From Chrysophaeum taylorii (Eukaryota; Sar; Pelagophyceae; Pelagomonadales; Pelagomonadaceae): DNA of 64,000 nucleotides. This document shows, piece after piece, positions 12,299 through 21,590 of this stretch (its first letter is position 1; each line of letters begins with the position of its first letter). The stretch spans positions 1-64,000 of the forward strand of contig JAQMWT010000177.1 in assembly GCA_029834535.1 (NCBI GenBank), in the 5' to 3' direction. The position numbers were made by a program, and so were the translations under genes. The notes below the pieces were generated by a model. That model did not search any database, was not told the origin of the DNA, and saw nothing but the letters and a program-made list of their open reading frames with translations.

Positions 12299-12351
12299 TG
12301 TTTTTCTACTATCAAAATAGCTCCAAGAAAAAGGATCTATACAACCGAACC

Positions 12352-12393
12352 TTAATAATCACCGGCTCATGGTTAATAATCACCGGCTCCTGG
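12352..12393. repeat. 21-bp direct repeat x2 just upstream of the PDZ-like gene
   Basis: ttaataatcaccggctcatgg is repeated at once as ttaataatcaccggctcctgg. It is followed by taccggtgatcaac, which is partly complementary to the repeat, and then by attattaacca. It lies 54-95 bp upstream of the start codon of the minus-strand gene, so a regulatory role is possible but not shown. Confidence 0.6.
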
Positions 12394-13180
12394 TACCGGT
12401 GATCAACCAACTTCACCGGATCATTATTAACCACGAAGTATGAACCGGGACGACGCTGTTGCCCACAAAACGGCCACACGTTCAAATTCGAGTCGGGCAC
12501 CCGCAGCGGTCTCTTGGCGGCCGCAGTGCTGCGCGACGACGCCGTATCGATTGGCGTCTTCGGACTCGGAGCACCCAGGGACGGCATGTGCTAGGGTGAG
12601 GCGCGTTCAGAGTGCGGTGCACGCCCACGTCGGCAAACCTGGTCCATCACCATCGTCGACCTGGCGATCTTTACGCAGAAGAAGAAAACCTTTTACCTAA
12701 CCGAATGGCGCGTCACTGGCCACAATCAGTTTCCCAAGATCGCCGACAGCCTCGACTTGCTCCGACGTCGAGCGCACCCGTAAGGCGACAGCCTCGACTT
12801 GCTCCGACGTCGAGCGCACCCGTAAGGCCCGCCCACAAGGTCATCCATCCACACTAAGGCCCGCTCCTGCCCCCATACCTACACGGCCCACATGCTTCTC
12901 TGCACGTGGGCTTAAGCAATGCTGCTGTCATCCATGTAAGTATATTGCGATGCTTCGTCACTCGCTGCATATAAGAGGCGACGTGCCTCGACATGTTGGG
13001 GATCAACAAAGGAGAGTGCTACACAAAGGGGGAGGAACACACAACAAAATAACAAACGAAAACTACCGTAATTTACATAAAAAGAATGACAAGACGACAC
13101 GGAATCATTCTGATTGTTTTCGATAGCTTCTTGTTCGACAGCCCTTTCACACGTGTGTGCGCGGTTTTTGGGTCAGTAGT
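12394..13180. other. Intergenic stretch with a 42-bp tandem duplication
   Basis: No supported gene. A plus-strand frame around 12650-12780 reads KKKTFYLTEWRVTGHNQFPK and looks coding-like, but it is short and matches nothing I recognise. The 42-bp unit gacagcctcgacttgctccg... occurs exactly twice in tandem, at 12745-12786 and 12787-12828. Confidence 0.5.
12745..12828. repeat. Exact 42-bp tandem duplication
   Basis: Two adjacent copies (12745-12786, 12787-12828) are identical, which indicates a recent slippage or unequal-exchange event. The unit length is a multiple of three, but no convincing gene surrounds it. Confidence 0.85.
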
Positions 13181-14255
13181 GTTCGTGGTGCTCCGTGGCA
13201 ATACGGCTATGCCCGTATGGTTCTAAGCCGTTTCGTCCACTCAGGTGCAATTTTGACAACAGAATGGCGTTCTCGTTGTCGAGTTTGTGTTGGACGTACG
13301 TTCCCCGGGGCATTGCGATTCTTGAGACTTGAGTAGAATGGCTCGGCTCACGCGTTGGGGTGATCAGTCCCGGTGAAGCCGGCGCATTCTCATCAAAAAC
13401 AGGTGACAAGGGGGTAACAGCGGAAGACAACTGGGGTTCATAATGAAACAGGTCGGGAAAACGACGATCTACAAGGGGAGCGGGGAGAGGTTGACATTTC
13501 AGCGACTTACGTAGTGAAAAGCTTTCATCAAGAGAGACGTCAATGGACGTTTGAATGTTAGGACCGGTTTGTCTTTGGATTAAGATTCAGCAACCAGGGC
13601 CATCAGGCGGATAACCCACAAAGATGTCGGATATCGCTCTTGTTGGCCATTTGTCGCCACTTAGTATTGCAGCAGGGCAACCCCATACAAGTAGAAAATC
13701 CACACGCGGAAGTGTTTCATGTACTTGTAGTATTTCTTAGGGTGTCTGTCATATAACCAGGATTAGATCCATTGGGCATGCGCTCTGAGATAAAATCAGC
13801 CGTTTCCATGGCCCAACGCCAAAAATCAGCAGGTCTACAGGCGCGTACTATATAGGGGCCCGAGTGATGTCGGCCGTTGCACGATGAGACGGTTCTACAA
13901 CACCTGAAAAAGCATGCACCTGCGAGTGTTCGGATTGTGCAGCAGGCGAGCGACGAATAGAAAATGTTGTTGTTTACAAGACAGTGGGTTTCGAATTGTC
14001 CCATAAGTAAGCGACTTGTCACGGTCCGTGTAGATTAGAGCGGCTCTGTAGCCGAAAGGTTGGACAACATTGGAAAGGCAAAGTTCAAGTTGACGTGCAT
14101 TCGTAAGCGAGTCACGTCGCGGGGCAAAGTAGCGGGTGCGCTTTCGAGTGCAGTCGTCGACAAAGCAAAGAATGGCACGATCATGGTACATTTTTGACGG
14201 AATGCCTGTGAACTTGGGATCAGCGTGTATGATGAGGAAGGGTACAAAAGCGCGA
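13180..14255 (-). mobile_element. Copia-type integrase fossil
   Basis: Minus-strand translation shows integrase-core features. The first is AILCFVDDCTRKR, the first-Asp strand with the typical F-V-D-D-x-T/C-R pattern. It is followed by YTDRDKSL, in the place of the second-Asp region. The last is CRPADFWRWAMETADFISER, matching the L-P-x-x-F-W-x-x-A-x-x-x-A pattern found downstream of the core in Ty1/copia elements. The fragment is broken in several places and its ends are not defined; no LTRs were recognised. It may be a separate insertion from elements A and B. Confidence 0.6.
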
Positions 14256-14462
14256 GGCCGTGTTAAAGAAAGTTCCTTTTTGGTGTTGCTGTCTTCATCG
14301 CGTGGGGCGCGGTGACGATGACCAAGGTGGGTGGGTGGCTTGCAGTTTACCTAAAGCGCAAGCAGCACAAAAGGAAAGAGATGCGTTCCTGGGGAAAACG
14401 CGCGCACCAACGGCTGGAGTGGGGAGACGACGTACGTACGCCTCGCTGTAATGACCAAAAGA

Positions 14463-14528
14463 CAGGTGAACTTACTTACTGGGGTTAGAGATTGGGGCTA
14501 GGTGAAGAACTTACTGACCTGCACTTGT
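14463..14528. repeat. 66-bp direct repeat, left copy
   Basis: The block beginning caggtgaacttacttactgg is repeated almost exactly at 16800-16865; only the ggggcta/gggagta positions differ. The two copies flank the TIR-element array and the Helitron remnant, and the TPR-SPRY-CS gene starts 46 bp after the right copy. Confidence 0.8.
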
Positions 14529-14552
14529 CCTAACTACTAATCGACAGATGTT

Positions 14553-14583
<31 letters not shown>

Positions 14584-14733
14584 TTGTCTTTAAATGTCGA
14601 CTGCTAAGAGGGGGGGGTGTGTGTGGGGAGCATGAAGGATGTGGGTGGGTTTGTGGGGTATGAAGGATGTGCTTGACGGGCGGAGATAAGTACGCGGGAC
14701 CTAGTCGGGGTCGTTTGTCTGTCTGTCTTTAAA

Positions 14734-14992
14734 TAGGGTCGGATAAGAAAACGAGACTAGCCCGCGCCGCAACGACGGGTCCTACAACGCGTGGGCTTTT
14801 TCCTTTTTTTGCGTGAGGGGACGAAAGGATGCCGACTTCACTACGGGGACTAGTTCCATCGCGACGATCTCGCGGCGTTGCTACTCATACTGCTTGAGTA
14901 CAAATGAACATAGCTCAGCGATCCGTTGAGTATGTCTTAGTACAAACTGAAACATAGTTAACGGCTCGTACGAACTTTCTTATCCGACCCTA
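14734..14992. mobile_element. MITE-like TIR element, copy 1 (259 bp)
   Basis: The element begins tagggtcggataagaaa and ends with its exact reverse complement, giving 17-bp perfect terminal inverted repeats. It is flanked by ctttaaa on both sides, read either as a 7-bp target duplication or as TA target sites next to a shorter TIR. It has no coding capacity and is best called a non-autonomous DNA transposon. Confidence 0.75.
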
Positions 14993-15130
14993 CTTTAAAT
15001 GTCGACTGCTAAGAGGGGGGTGTGTGTGGGGAGCATGAAGGATGGGTTTGTGGGGTATGAAGGATGTGCTTGACGGGCGGAGATAAGTACGCGGGACCTA
15101 GTCGGGGTCGTTTGTCTGTCTGTCTTTAAA

Positions 15131-15387
15131 TAGGGTCGGATAAGAAAACGAGACTAGCCCGCGCCGCAACGACGGGTCCTACAACGCGTGGCTTTTCCCT
15201 TTTTTGCGTGAGGGGACGAAAGGATGCCGACTTCACTACGGGGACTAGTTCCATCGCGACGATCTCGCGGCGTTGCTACTCATACTGCTTGAGTACAAAT
15301 GAACATAGCTCAGCGATCCGTTGAGTATGTCTTAGTACAAACTGAAACATAGTTAACGGCTCGTACGAACTTTCTTATCCGACCCTA
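15131..15387. mobile_element. MITE-like TIR element, copy 2 (257 bp)
   Basis: Same 17-bp terminal inverted repeats and ctttaaa flanks as copy 1. It differs mainly by two fewer bases in the ggcttttccctttttt tract. Confidence 0.75.
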
Positions 15388-15525
15388 CTTTAAATGTCGA
15401 CTGCTAAGAGGGGGGTGTGTGTGGGGAGCATGAAGGATGGGTTTGTGGGGTATGAAGGATGTGCTTGACGGGCGGAGATAAGTACGCGGGACCTAGTCGG
15501 GGTCGTTTGTCTGTCTGTCTTTAAA

Positions 15526-15784
15526 TAGGGTCGGATAAGAAAACGAGACTAGCCCGCGCCGCAACGACGGGTCCTACAACGCGTGGGCTTTTTCCTTTTT
15601 TTGCGTGAGGGGACGAAAGGATGCCGACTTCACTACGGGGACTAGTTCCATCGCGACGATCTCGCGGCGTTGCTACTCATACTGCTTGAGTACAAATGAA
15701 CATAGCTCAGCGATCCGTTGAGTATGTCTTAGTACAAACTGAAACATAGTTAACGGCTCGTACGAACTTTCTTATCCGACCCTA
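15526..15784. mobile_element. MITE-like TIR element, copy 3 (259 bp)
   Basis: Nearly identical to copy 1 over its whole length, with the same perfect 17-bp ends and flanks. The repeated presence of the element at the same place in every unit shows that it inserted once and was then amplified with the unit. Confidence 0.75.
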
Positions 15785-15898
15785 CTTTAAATGTCGACTG
15801 CTAAGAGGGGGGTGTGTGTGGGGAGCATGAAGGATGTGGGTGGGTTGTCTTTCCCTCGATTTAGGGTAAGGATCAAAAAATCAGGTAGGCGCGAGAGC

Positions 15899-16437
15899 CA
15901 GTGATCCTCCAAGCCGTCTACGGCGACCTCGCAGACTATTTCCACGACCCGCGGCGGCTCTTTCAGCGCGCCATTCTCACGCCCCGTCGAAACGATGTTG
16001 TCGATGCTGACAACGCGCGCATGACCGCGGCCTTTGTTTCCCGGAGACGAGGCGTCGGAGTTCTTTTCGGCCGACTAGGTTGGGTCGGAAGACGACGCCT
16101 CGCTCTTTACAGTCGAGTTTTCGACTCCCTGACAACCAACGGCATGCTGACTTTGATCGCGAGCTTAAAGTCTTCGCAACCTCGACCCGTCGCACGGCCA
16201 CTGCAACGGTACCAGATACATGATCGATCGTGTCGTTGTCACCGAGGCTCCTCCAACCTGTATCGCTTAAGGCCCGCCTACGCCAAACGATCAACAAGAG
16301 CCAGGGCCAGACGCCCCGCGAGGTCGGCGTCCTCTTGCCCAAGCCCGTCTTCTGCCACGTCCAGCTCTACGTGGCTCCCTGTCGATCGGCAACCCCGAGG
16401 ATATAATCATCTGGGTCGACGACTCCACCCTACCCCA
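15899..16437 (+). pseudogene. Decayed Helitron (Pif1-like) helicase C-terminus
   Basis: Plus-strand frames give VYGDLADYF, then RAILTPRRNDVVDADNARM, then in another frame TINKSQGQTPREVGVLLPK, PVFCHVQLYVALS and NPEDIIIWV. These are the consecutive motifs at the end of the Pif1-family helicase of Helitrons: R-A-I-L-T-P-x-N-x-x-V-D, K-S-Q-G-Q-T, V-F-x-H-x-Q-L-Y-V-A-L-S. The motifs lie in different frames with stops between them (for example an in-frame stop after the FFSAD-type segment near 16075), so the gene is dead. The usual Asn of TPxN is displaced and the His-Gly of FxHGQ reads His-Val. A host PIF1 pseudogene is less likely given the repeat setting. Confidence 0.65.
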
Positions 16438-16487
16438 CACGTGCTGCGCAATACCGACAAGCCCCCTCCCGGCGTCTACACGCGCAC

Positions 16488-16865
16488 TATAGGTGAACTT
16501 ACTGGGACCAGGTGAATTTACTGGGGTTAGAGATTGGGATTAGGCGAATAAAGTGACCAGGTGAACTTACTGGGGCCAGATGAACTTACTGGGGGTTTTT
16601 GAGTAAACTCAAAGGTTAGCGGCGTGTGCGGATCAAGGCAGCTTCGATTGGCGGAGGCGAGAGCGACGAGCTCGAAGGAGTGGGTGTGAGCACGAGTGGG
16701 TTTACGCCGAACTTACTGGGGTTAGAGATTTGGACTAGGTGAACTTACTGACCAGGTGAACTTATTCAAAAACTATTTTTTCAAGAAACTTACTGGGACC
16801 AGGTGAACTTACTTACTGGGGTTAGAGATTGGGAGTAGGTGAAGAACTTACTGACCTGCACTTGT
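16488..16865. repeat. Degenerate minisatellite of the aacttactggggttaga type, including the right 66-bp repeat
   Basis: The words gaacttactggg and ggttagagattggga recur with irregular spacing at about 16495-16600 and 16708-16865. The same words form the 66-bp repeats at 14463-14528 and 16800-16865. Unit order varies (aggtgaacttactggg, ggttagagattgggattagg). The tract ends 46 bp before the start codon of the next gene, so it could lie in that gene's promoter or 5' UTR. Confidence 0.7.
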
Positions 16866-16911
16866 ATGGTCGAATCTGCTGGTTGAAATAAAAATCAGAA
16901 GAAGAAGGAAG

Positions 16912-19458
16912 ATGGCTAGAAGGTACCGCGTGACGGCGCCTGGGTGCGTGGTGCGCGAGGGCCTCGAGCTAGACTCCCCGCGGGTCGGGGAGCTCGAGCC
17001 TGGGGTCGAGGTCGTGGTCCTCGACAAGGATGGGAATGATGAGGAGGTGGAAAGGCGCGCGCGAAACGGGACGCGGCGAATCCGAATTGTGCGACCGATG
17101 AGGGGATGGGTGTCCGAGAAGCGGCTGGAGGCCTACGGCACGAGCCATGCCATCCCGCGTAAGATAAAGATCGGGACGAAAGTCCCTTTGCGAGCGTACG
17201 ACACCGCGGATCCGTTGGAGGCGTGGGTACGGCAGCATATGCCCGGGCGAGACCCGCGCGAACCCGCGTGCGCGTTTGGCTACGCGAAATCGCTTTCCGA
17301 CGGCGACGAGAAGCGGGCGTACCTCGTCGCGGTGCTCAAGGCCAACCCCGCCCACGAAGGGGCGCGGCGTCTTTTGGGGGAACTGGACGAGGGCAGAAAG
17401 AAGAAGGCGGCGGCCAAGGCTCCGAGGCCCGACCGCGAAACCGAGCTCAAGGAGCGCGCCGACAAGGCCTTCAACCGGCGGGACTGGCGGTCGGCACTCA
17501 CCATATACCTCGCGCTCCTCGGCGAGCCCCAGCGCGCCGTGGACGGCGAGGTGGTGACGGCGACGCCGCCGGCGTCGGCCAAGGTCCGCGCGAAGCTTCG
17601 CGCTAACGCGTCGGCGTGCCTCTGCAAGCTCAAGCGATGGGCCGAGGCCGAGAGACAGGCGACGCTCGCGATCGCCGAGGACCCCGAGTGGCCCAAGGCG
17701 CGCCGGCGCCTCGCGGCCGCCCTGGAGGGCGGTGGGCGCCTCGTGGCGGCCGCGACCTCGCTCCGAGAGGCGGGACTGGCGACGGCTGCGATCGACCGGC
17801 TCGCGCGCGACGCCGAGGCGCGCGACATGAGCCGTGCCGACGCCGAGGCGCGCGCTGCCGAAGAGGCGCGCCGCGAGGCCGAGCTCATCGAGCTCGAGGA
17901 CCTCGCGGGCACCGCGGAGGACACCTACGCCCTCGAGAACGCGCCGCCCGAGATTCGCGAGTCGCTCGGACTGGACGACGATAGGGCCAAGCGCGCGGCG
18001 GCGAAGCAATTCATGCGAGAAGACCCCCGCGACTCCGAGTCTTCGCTGTCCGACGACGACGATTCCGACTCCGACGACTCGGACGACGGGCGGTTGGAGG
18101 CGGCGCTCGCGGCGCGGCGCGCCAAGGCGGCCGAGTCGAAACGGGTCGCGGCGGCGACGCTGTCGCGGCTCGTCGTCGCCAAGGAGAACGCGCTCGATCC
18201 CGAAAAGGCGACCGTCTGCGTCGAGGGCAACGAGGCCCGCCAAACGAGCGCTCGCCGGGCGGGCGCGGCGCTCTGCGTGAGACCGCTCGCTGCCGTCGAC
18301 GCCTGGTGCTTCGCGATGGCGCGTCGCGGCGAGCCGTGCTTTGGCGTCTGCCGAGCGGGCGCCGATTTCACGACCTCGCTCGCTTCCGACCCGAACGCGT
18401 GGACCGTCGTCGCCAGCACCCACGCGACGAGGCTCGTAGCGAGGGGCCACGCGAGCGACCACGAGCTCCGAGCGCTTTCCGCGGGCGACGCCGTCGGTCT
18501 CGTCTTTGATTCGGATTCTTCGAAATCGGGGGGTCGGCTCGACCTCTACGTAAACGGAACCCTCCGGCGCGCGGGCGTATTCTCGGACCTCCCGAGCGCA
18601 GAAAGGCTCTTCGCCTTCGTCGGGTTCGAGGCGAATTCCGTCGAGGCCGGGGGCTGTCGCTTTTTGAGCGGCGTCCTGGACGACCCGCTCCGGCGCGAAA
18701 CCGCGGCCGCCCTCGCGGCGTTCCGCGGCGGGAAGAGCAAGGCGTTCCGCCTCGTGGAGGCCGACGGCCGCCCGCATCCCCGCGTCGCGCGCCACCGCAA
18801 GCACCCGATGAAGCTGCGGGAGGTCCACGAGAGGGGGGACGGCGTGCCCAACGCCGTGTGGTGCGAAACCGATCAAGCGCGCTGGACGCAGTCCGTCCAA
18901 AAGATCGAAGTCGTCGCGCTCCGCAAGCCGCGCGACGTTCCGGCGATCGACTGCGACGTCAGGATCTCCGTCAGGTACCTCAAGGCCGCACACAAGGTCA
19001 CGGGGGAGGTCTGGCTCGAGGGACAGCTCGAGCGCGACGTCCTCCCGGACGATAGCGTCTGGTTCGTCGACGACGACGGCTCGCTCCAGTTCGTCCTCGC
19101 GAAGAGCCTCGTCGCGATCCACGCGTCCGCCTTTGTTTCCGACGGCAACTGGCTCCGCCTCTTCGACTTTGACGACAAGCTCAGCGAGGACGACGTGGAG
19201 GACGACCGCACCGACCTCGATCCGGACCGCAAGCGCGTCGAGACTCTCGCCCACCTAAAATCCTCGGAGCAAGCGAAATTTGAGGCTGCCAAGCGCGCCA
19301 CCGTCGAACACGCCGGCAAATCCTGGACCTGGGTCAAAACCGGCGACCCCAGCGACCCCATCCTCCCGAGCTACTTGGTCCCCGACCAAATCGGCTACGA
19401 CGTCCCCTGCGACAGAGACCTCGCCCTCAAGCAGGCTGGCTACATCACCGGGGCTTGA
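16912..19458 (+). CDS. TPR-SPRY-CS multidomain protein
   Basis: 848 aa with a domain order I do not know from a named family. Residues ~1-75 look like an SH3-type barrel (YRVTAPGCVVREGLELDSPR, then RPMRGWVSEKRLE). TPR helices follow at ~180-285 (KERADKAFNRRDWRSALTIY; KLKRWAEAERQATLAIAEDP). An acidic linker (~375-392) leads to a SPRY/B30.2-like region at ~460-600, with AGDAVGLVFDSD followed by GRLDLYVNGTL. A CS (p23/NudC-like) domain at ~660-750 has RWTQSVQKIEVV at its start and DSVWFVDDDGSL at its end. TPR and CS domains are typical of Hsp90 and dynein-assembly co-chaperones, so a protein-folding adaptor is a reasonable guess. The start is the first ATG after an A-rich leader (gaagatggctaga). 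A 761-aa frame on the other strand is a shadow of the GC-rich coding sequence. Confidence 0.75.
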   Translation: MARRYRVTAPGCVVREGLELDSPRVGELEPGVEVVVLDKDGNDEEVERRARNGTRRIRIVRPMRGWVSEKRLEAYGTSHAIPRKIKIGTKVPLRAYDTADPLEAWVRQHMPGRDPREPACAFGYAKSLSDGDEKRAYLVAVLKANPAHEGARRLLGELDEGRKKKAAAKAPRPDRETELKERADKAFNRRDWRSALTIYLALLGEPQRAVDGEVVTATPPASAKVRAKLRANASACLCKLKRWAEAERQATLAIAEDPEWPKARRRLAAALEGGGRLVAAATSLREAGLATAAIDRLARDAEARDMSRADAEARAAEEARREAELIELEDLAGTAEDTYALENAPPEIRESLGLDDDRAKRAAAKQFMREDPRDSESSLSDDDDSDSDDSDDGRLEAALAARRAKAAESKRVAAATLSRLVVAKENALDPEKATVCVEGNEARQTSARRAGAALCVRPLAAVDAWCFAMARRGEPCFGVCRAGADFTTSLASDPNAWTVVASTHATRLVARGHASDHELRALSAGDAVGLVFDSDSSKSGGRLDLYVNGTLRRAGVFSDLPSAERLFAFVGFEANSVEAGGCRFLSGVLDDPLRRETAAALAAFRGGKSKAFRLVEADGRPHPRVARHRKHPMKLREVHERGDGVPNAVWCETDQARWTQSVQKIEVVALRKPRDVPAIDCDVRISVRYLKAAHKVTGEVWLEGQLERDVLPDDSVWFVDDDGSLQFVLAKSLVAIHASAFVSDGNWLRLFDFDDKLSEDDVEDDRTDLDPDRKRVETLAHLKSSEQAKFEAAKRATVEHAGKSWTWVKTGDPSDPILPSYLVPDQIGYDVPCDRDLALKQAGYITGA

Positions 19459-19739
19459 CGACGGCGGCGGAAACGGTCCTTTTCGATTTTCATTTCGCCC
19501 TTTGTTTTATTTTATTTCGTTTTGGGGGGATACCACCTCTATATGGTGCTTTTTCTATGCGCGTCCTTCGACTCTATTCCCCCATCCCAACAAACCGCGT
19601 GGGTTCGAATATTATTATTATACACTCGGAGAGAGAGAATCAATACCTCGGGCCCCATGCGTCGTGCATTGGTCGTGACACCCAAAACCAAGGGGCGACG
19701 ATTTCGTTGCGCGCGCGCGTCGTCGACGAGCCTGAGTCT

Positions 19740-19780
<41 letters not shown>

Positions 19781-19952
19781 CAGGGGCTTGGCGCGTCGAC
19801 ATTTCGTCGGTGTGAAGAGTATTCTCGAAAGGCTCGTCGTTTCGCGGAGGCGAGAGAAGGGAACTTTGGCCCAGGCCGCTCATCGCTCCTTTCTCCAGCC
19901 CCCCGGGTGGTGACTCGCAGCGTTGGCTCTGGCAACGCAGCCCCCGCCGCCG
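19459..19952. other. Intergenic, (TCG)n microsatellite
   Basis: This is the 3' flank of the TPR-SPRY-CS gene. It holds a tcgtcg microsatellite at about 19738-19780 and no supported gene. The left breakpoint of the armadillo duplication lies at its right end (19954). Confidence 0.6.
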
Positions 19953-20729
19953 TCAGGAGATGCCGAGATTGAGGAGGGCCCTCGTGGCTTGTTGGCTGAT
20001 TCGGTTGTTCTCCGAGGCGGCGAGCGATTGCAGGATCTTGACCCCCCCCAGGTTCCTGATCTGATCTTGGTTGATCTGGTGGACGGACAAATTTCGCAAC
20101 GCGCGGGCGGCCTGCGCCTGAAGGTCCATGTTGGCGGCACCGGCTGCCTCGATGATAGGTGCCAACCCACCCACTTTGACGATCTCGAGTTCGTTGTGGT
20201 CATTGACGGCGAGGTTGGCCAGCGCGGCAATGGCCTCGACGGCGACGCCCACGTACGACGATTTGGCGAGCTTTACGAGAGGCCTTATGCCACCCGCAGT
20301 CGCGATCTTGGCCTTGTTGTCAACGTTGACGCCGACGTTAGCCAATGCCTTGGAAGCCTGCCTTTGGACGTGGACCGAGTCACAGTCGAGCATGTCCACG
20401 AGCACGTCGATGCTGCCTTCCTCGGCCATTCGGACCTGGTTCTGCGTGTTGACAGACAAGTTCGCAAGTGCGTGCGCGGCGAGGCGCTGGACCTCCTTAT
20501 CCCTGGATTTTGTCAACGGAATCAACAGCCGCAATCCTCCGAGGTCGACGATCTGTACTTGCCTTTCCGGTTTTACGGCCTCGTTCGCAAGCTTCTCGGC
20601 AACTTCGCGCTGCAACGTCGGCTCGGTGCTCTCGGCGTACGCGATCAGCCGCGTCAAGTGCAGCCGCAGCAATTTCTCCATCGGCTCGTCGCGATACACC
20701 TCGAACTCGTCATCGTTCTCCTTGGACAT
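19953..20729 (-). CDS. Armadillo-repeat protein, copy 1
   Basis: About 258 aa from MSKENDDEFEVYRDEPMEKL; an in-frame Met lies 9 codons upstream at 20756. The protein is built of ~41-residue armadillo repeats. Each has the pattern A-x-x-A-L-A-N-L-S-V-N-x-x-N-Q-x-x-I-x-x-x-G-G-I/L-x-x-L, seen as HALANLSVNTQNQVRMAEEG, KALANVGVNVDNKAKIATAG and AALANLAVNDHNELEIVKVG. Five repeats are recognisable, ending RALLNLGIS and a TGA stop. Armadillo solenoids bind other proteins; Vac8- or importin-like roles are possible but cannot be assigned. A near-identical second copy lies at 21782-22633, differing at 6 residues. The protein is short for a whole armadillo protein, so further exons cannot be excluded. 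Confidence 0.75.
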   Translation of the reverse strand: MSKENDDEFEVYRDEPMEKLLRLHLTRLIAYAESTEPTLQREVAEKLANEAVKPERQVQIVDLGGLRLLIPLTKSRDKEVQRLAAHALANLSVNTQNQVRMAEEGSIDVLVDMLDCDSVHVQRQASKALANVGVNVDNKAKIATAGGIRPLVKLAKSSYVGVAVEAIAALANLAVNDHNELEIVKVGGLAPIIEAAGAANMDLQAQAARALRNLSVHQINQDQIRNLGGVKILQSLAASENNRISQQATRALLNLGIS

Positions 20730-20977
20730 CGCCTTGGTATCAACTCTAGGGGTCACAAACTCTGATGACTGAAACTTTTTTAGGCGTTGGTGTTCGAGTG
20801 ACCGGAGGAGGGTTTAGGATTGCGTGGTTCCTGGGGTCGACTCGACGACGCTTGGGGGCGTCGCGCTCCGGAGCTGGTCGACTTGACGTCGTCGTGCACC
20901 TGCGAGCGTGGTAAATTTATGATGGAAGAACGGCGGCTTGAGAAAGGAAGGAAGCACGGGCAAGGTGGGTTTTTTGT

Positions 20978-21202
20978 TTAAGCGTCGGCCGTGGTGGATC
21001 GGCGGGATGCTCTCGCAACCAAGGTCTCCTCGACAGACTTTCTTCGTTCTTTGGCAATATCGCGACGTTTGGTCGATAAGTATTTCCTGAGGCCATTGTC
21101 CTTATTCACGTCGACGTATGGTTCGTTTCCGTCGCCGTCACCACGAAGCGCGTAGTCGGTGTCGTGGGATTGTGGTCGCTGGGTGTTGGTTTTTCTGCCC
21201 AC
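20978..21202 (-). CDS. Small basic conserved hypothetical, duplicate copy 1
   Basis: 74 aa, starting MGRKTNTQRPQSHDTDYALR and containing KYLSTKRRDIAKERRKSVEE. It has no recognisable domain: a hydrophilic, basic, helical C-terminal half. It lies upstream of the armadillo frame on the same strand and was duplicated with it. The two copies differ at 7 of 74 residues against 6 of 267 for the armadillo frames, so it is less constrained. It could be a separate small gene, or a 5' exon or UTR frame of the armadillo gene. Confidence 0.35.
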   Translation of the reverse strand: MGRKTNTQRPQSHDTDYALRGDGDGNEPYVDVNKDNGLRKYLSTKRRDIAKERRKSVEETLVARASRRSTTADA

Positions 21203-21307
21203 CTCAGCTCAACCTTTCCTAGTGTTTGGCCAAACGTTTACCCTAGTAGGGTCTTCGCCGTCCTCATTGATAATAATAGGCCGTCATATCCTTAGTTGGC
21301 AGTAGAA

Positions 21308-21333
21308 CCACGGGGCAGTACTGCCCCGTGGTA
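21308..21333. repeat. Perfect 26-bp palindrome
   Basis: accacggggcagt is followed directly by its exact reverse complement actgccccgtggt, with no loop. The word gtagaacca lies on both sides. It sits in a segment that is present in only one of the two duplicated units, so it may be the footprint of a small insertion. Confidence 0.9.
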
Positions 21334-21590
21334 GAACCAGGGTCAGCCCAATGCATTCGAAAGCATGGGGCATTGGCTCATAATTCCAGCGCCGTGGAGC
21401 GCGAGATCAGAGTCACCGTGCTCTCGGACGAGGGGGTTAGAAAGGAGGATTTAGGGCGAGTTGTTGGTCAACGCAATAATTATCATGAGTCAGAATTTCG
21501 GTATGTTTTTGCGCGTACAGTTATTAATCGCTTTCGCGATTTTTTTTTTCTAGCTGCTGGCCGTAGTTGTTATGAAGTAGTAAATACGTA

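Larger units (their letters stand above)
14589..15852. repeat. Tandem array of ~400-bp units (three full plus one partial)
   Basis: Units begin with tttaaatgtcgactgctaag at 14589, 14994, 15389 and 15786, spaced 405, 395 and 397 bp. Each full unit holds a G-rich segment (gaggggggtgtgtgtgg), a (GTCT)n stretch and one complete TIR element. The units are almost identical apart from small length changes in homopolymers, so the array arose recently, probably by unequal crossing-over. The partial fourth unit ends before its TIR element. Confidence 0.9.
19954..21590. repeat. Segmental duplication, left copy (armadillo gene unit)
   Basis: This matches 21858-23460 in direct orientation. The left breakpoint is sharp at caggagatgccgag (19954 and 21858, offset 1904 bp). 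Identity is about 98-99% through the armadillo frame, with a ~290-bp stretch lacking differences around 20220-20500. It then continues with more changes and indels through the 74-aa frame to the tttcgcgattttttttttct motif. The left copy has an extra segment with a perfect palindrome near 21.3 kb that the right copy lacks. Confidence 0.85.

Noticed and set aside
16969-19254. 761-aa open frame antisense to the TPR-SPRY-CS gene
   Set aside because: It is rich in Arg, Val and Glu without domains, as expected for the complement of GC-rich codons; the sense strand has recognisable domains.
19738-19790. Poly-Ser/poly-Arg frames over the TCG repeat
   Set aside because: Microsatellite translated in all frames; no supported gene.
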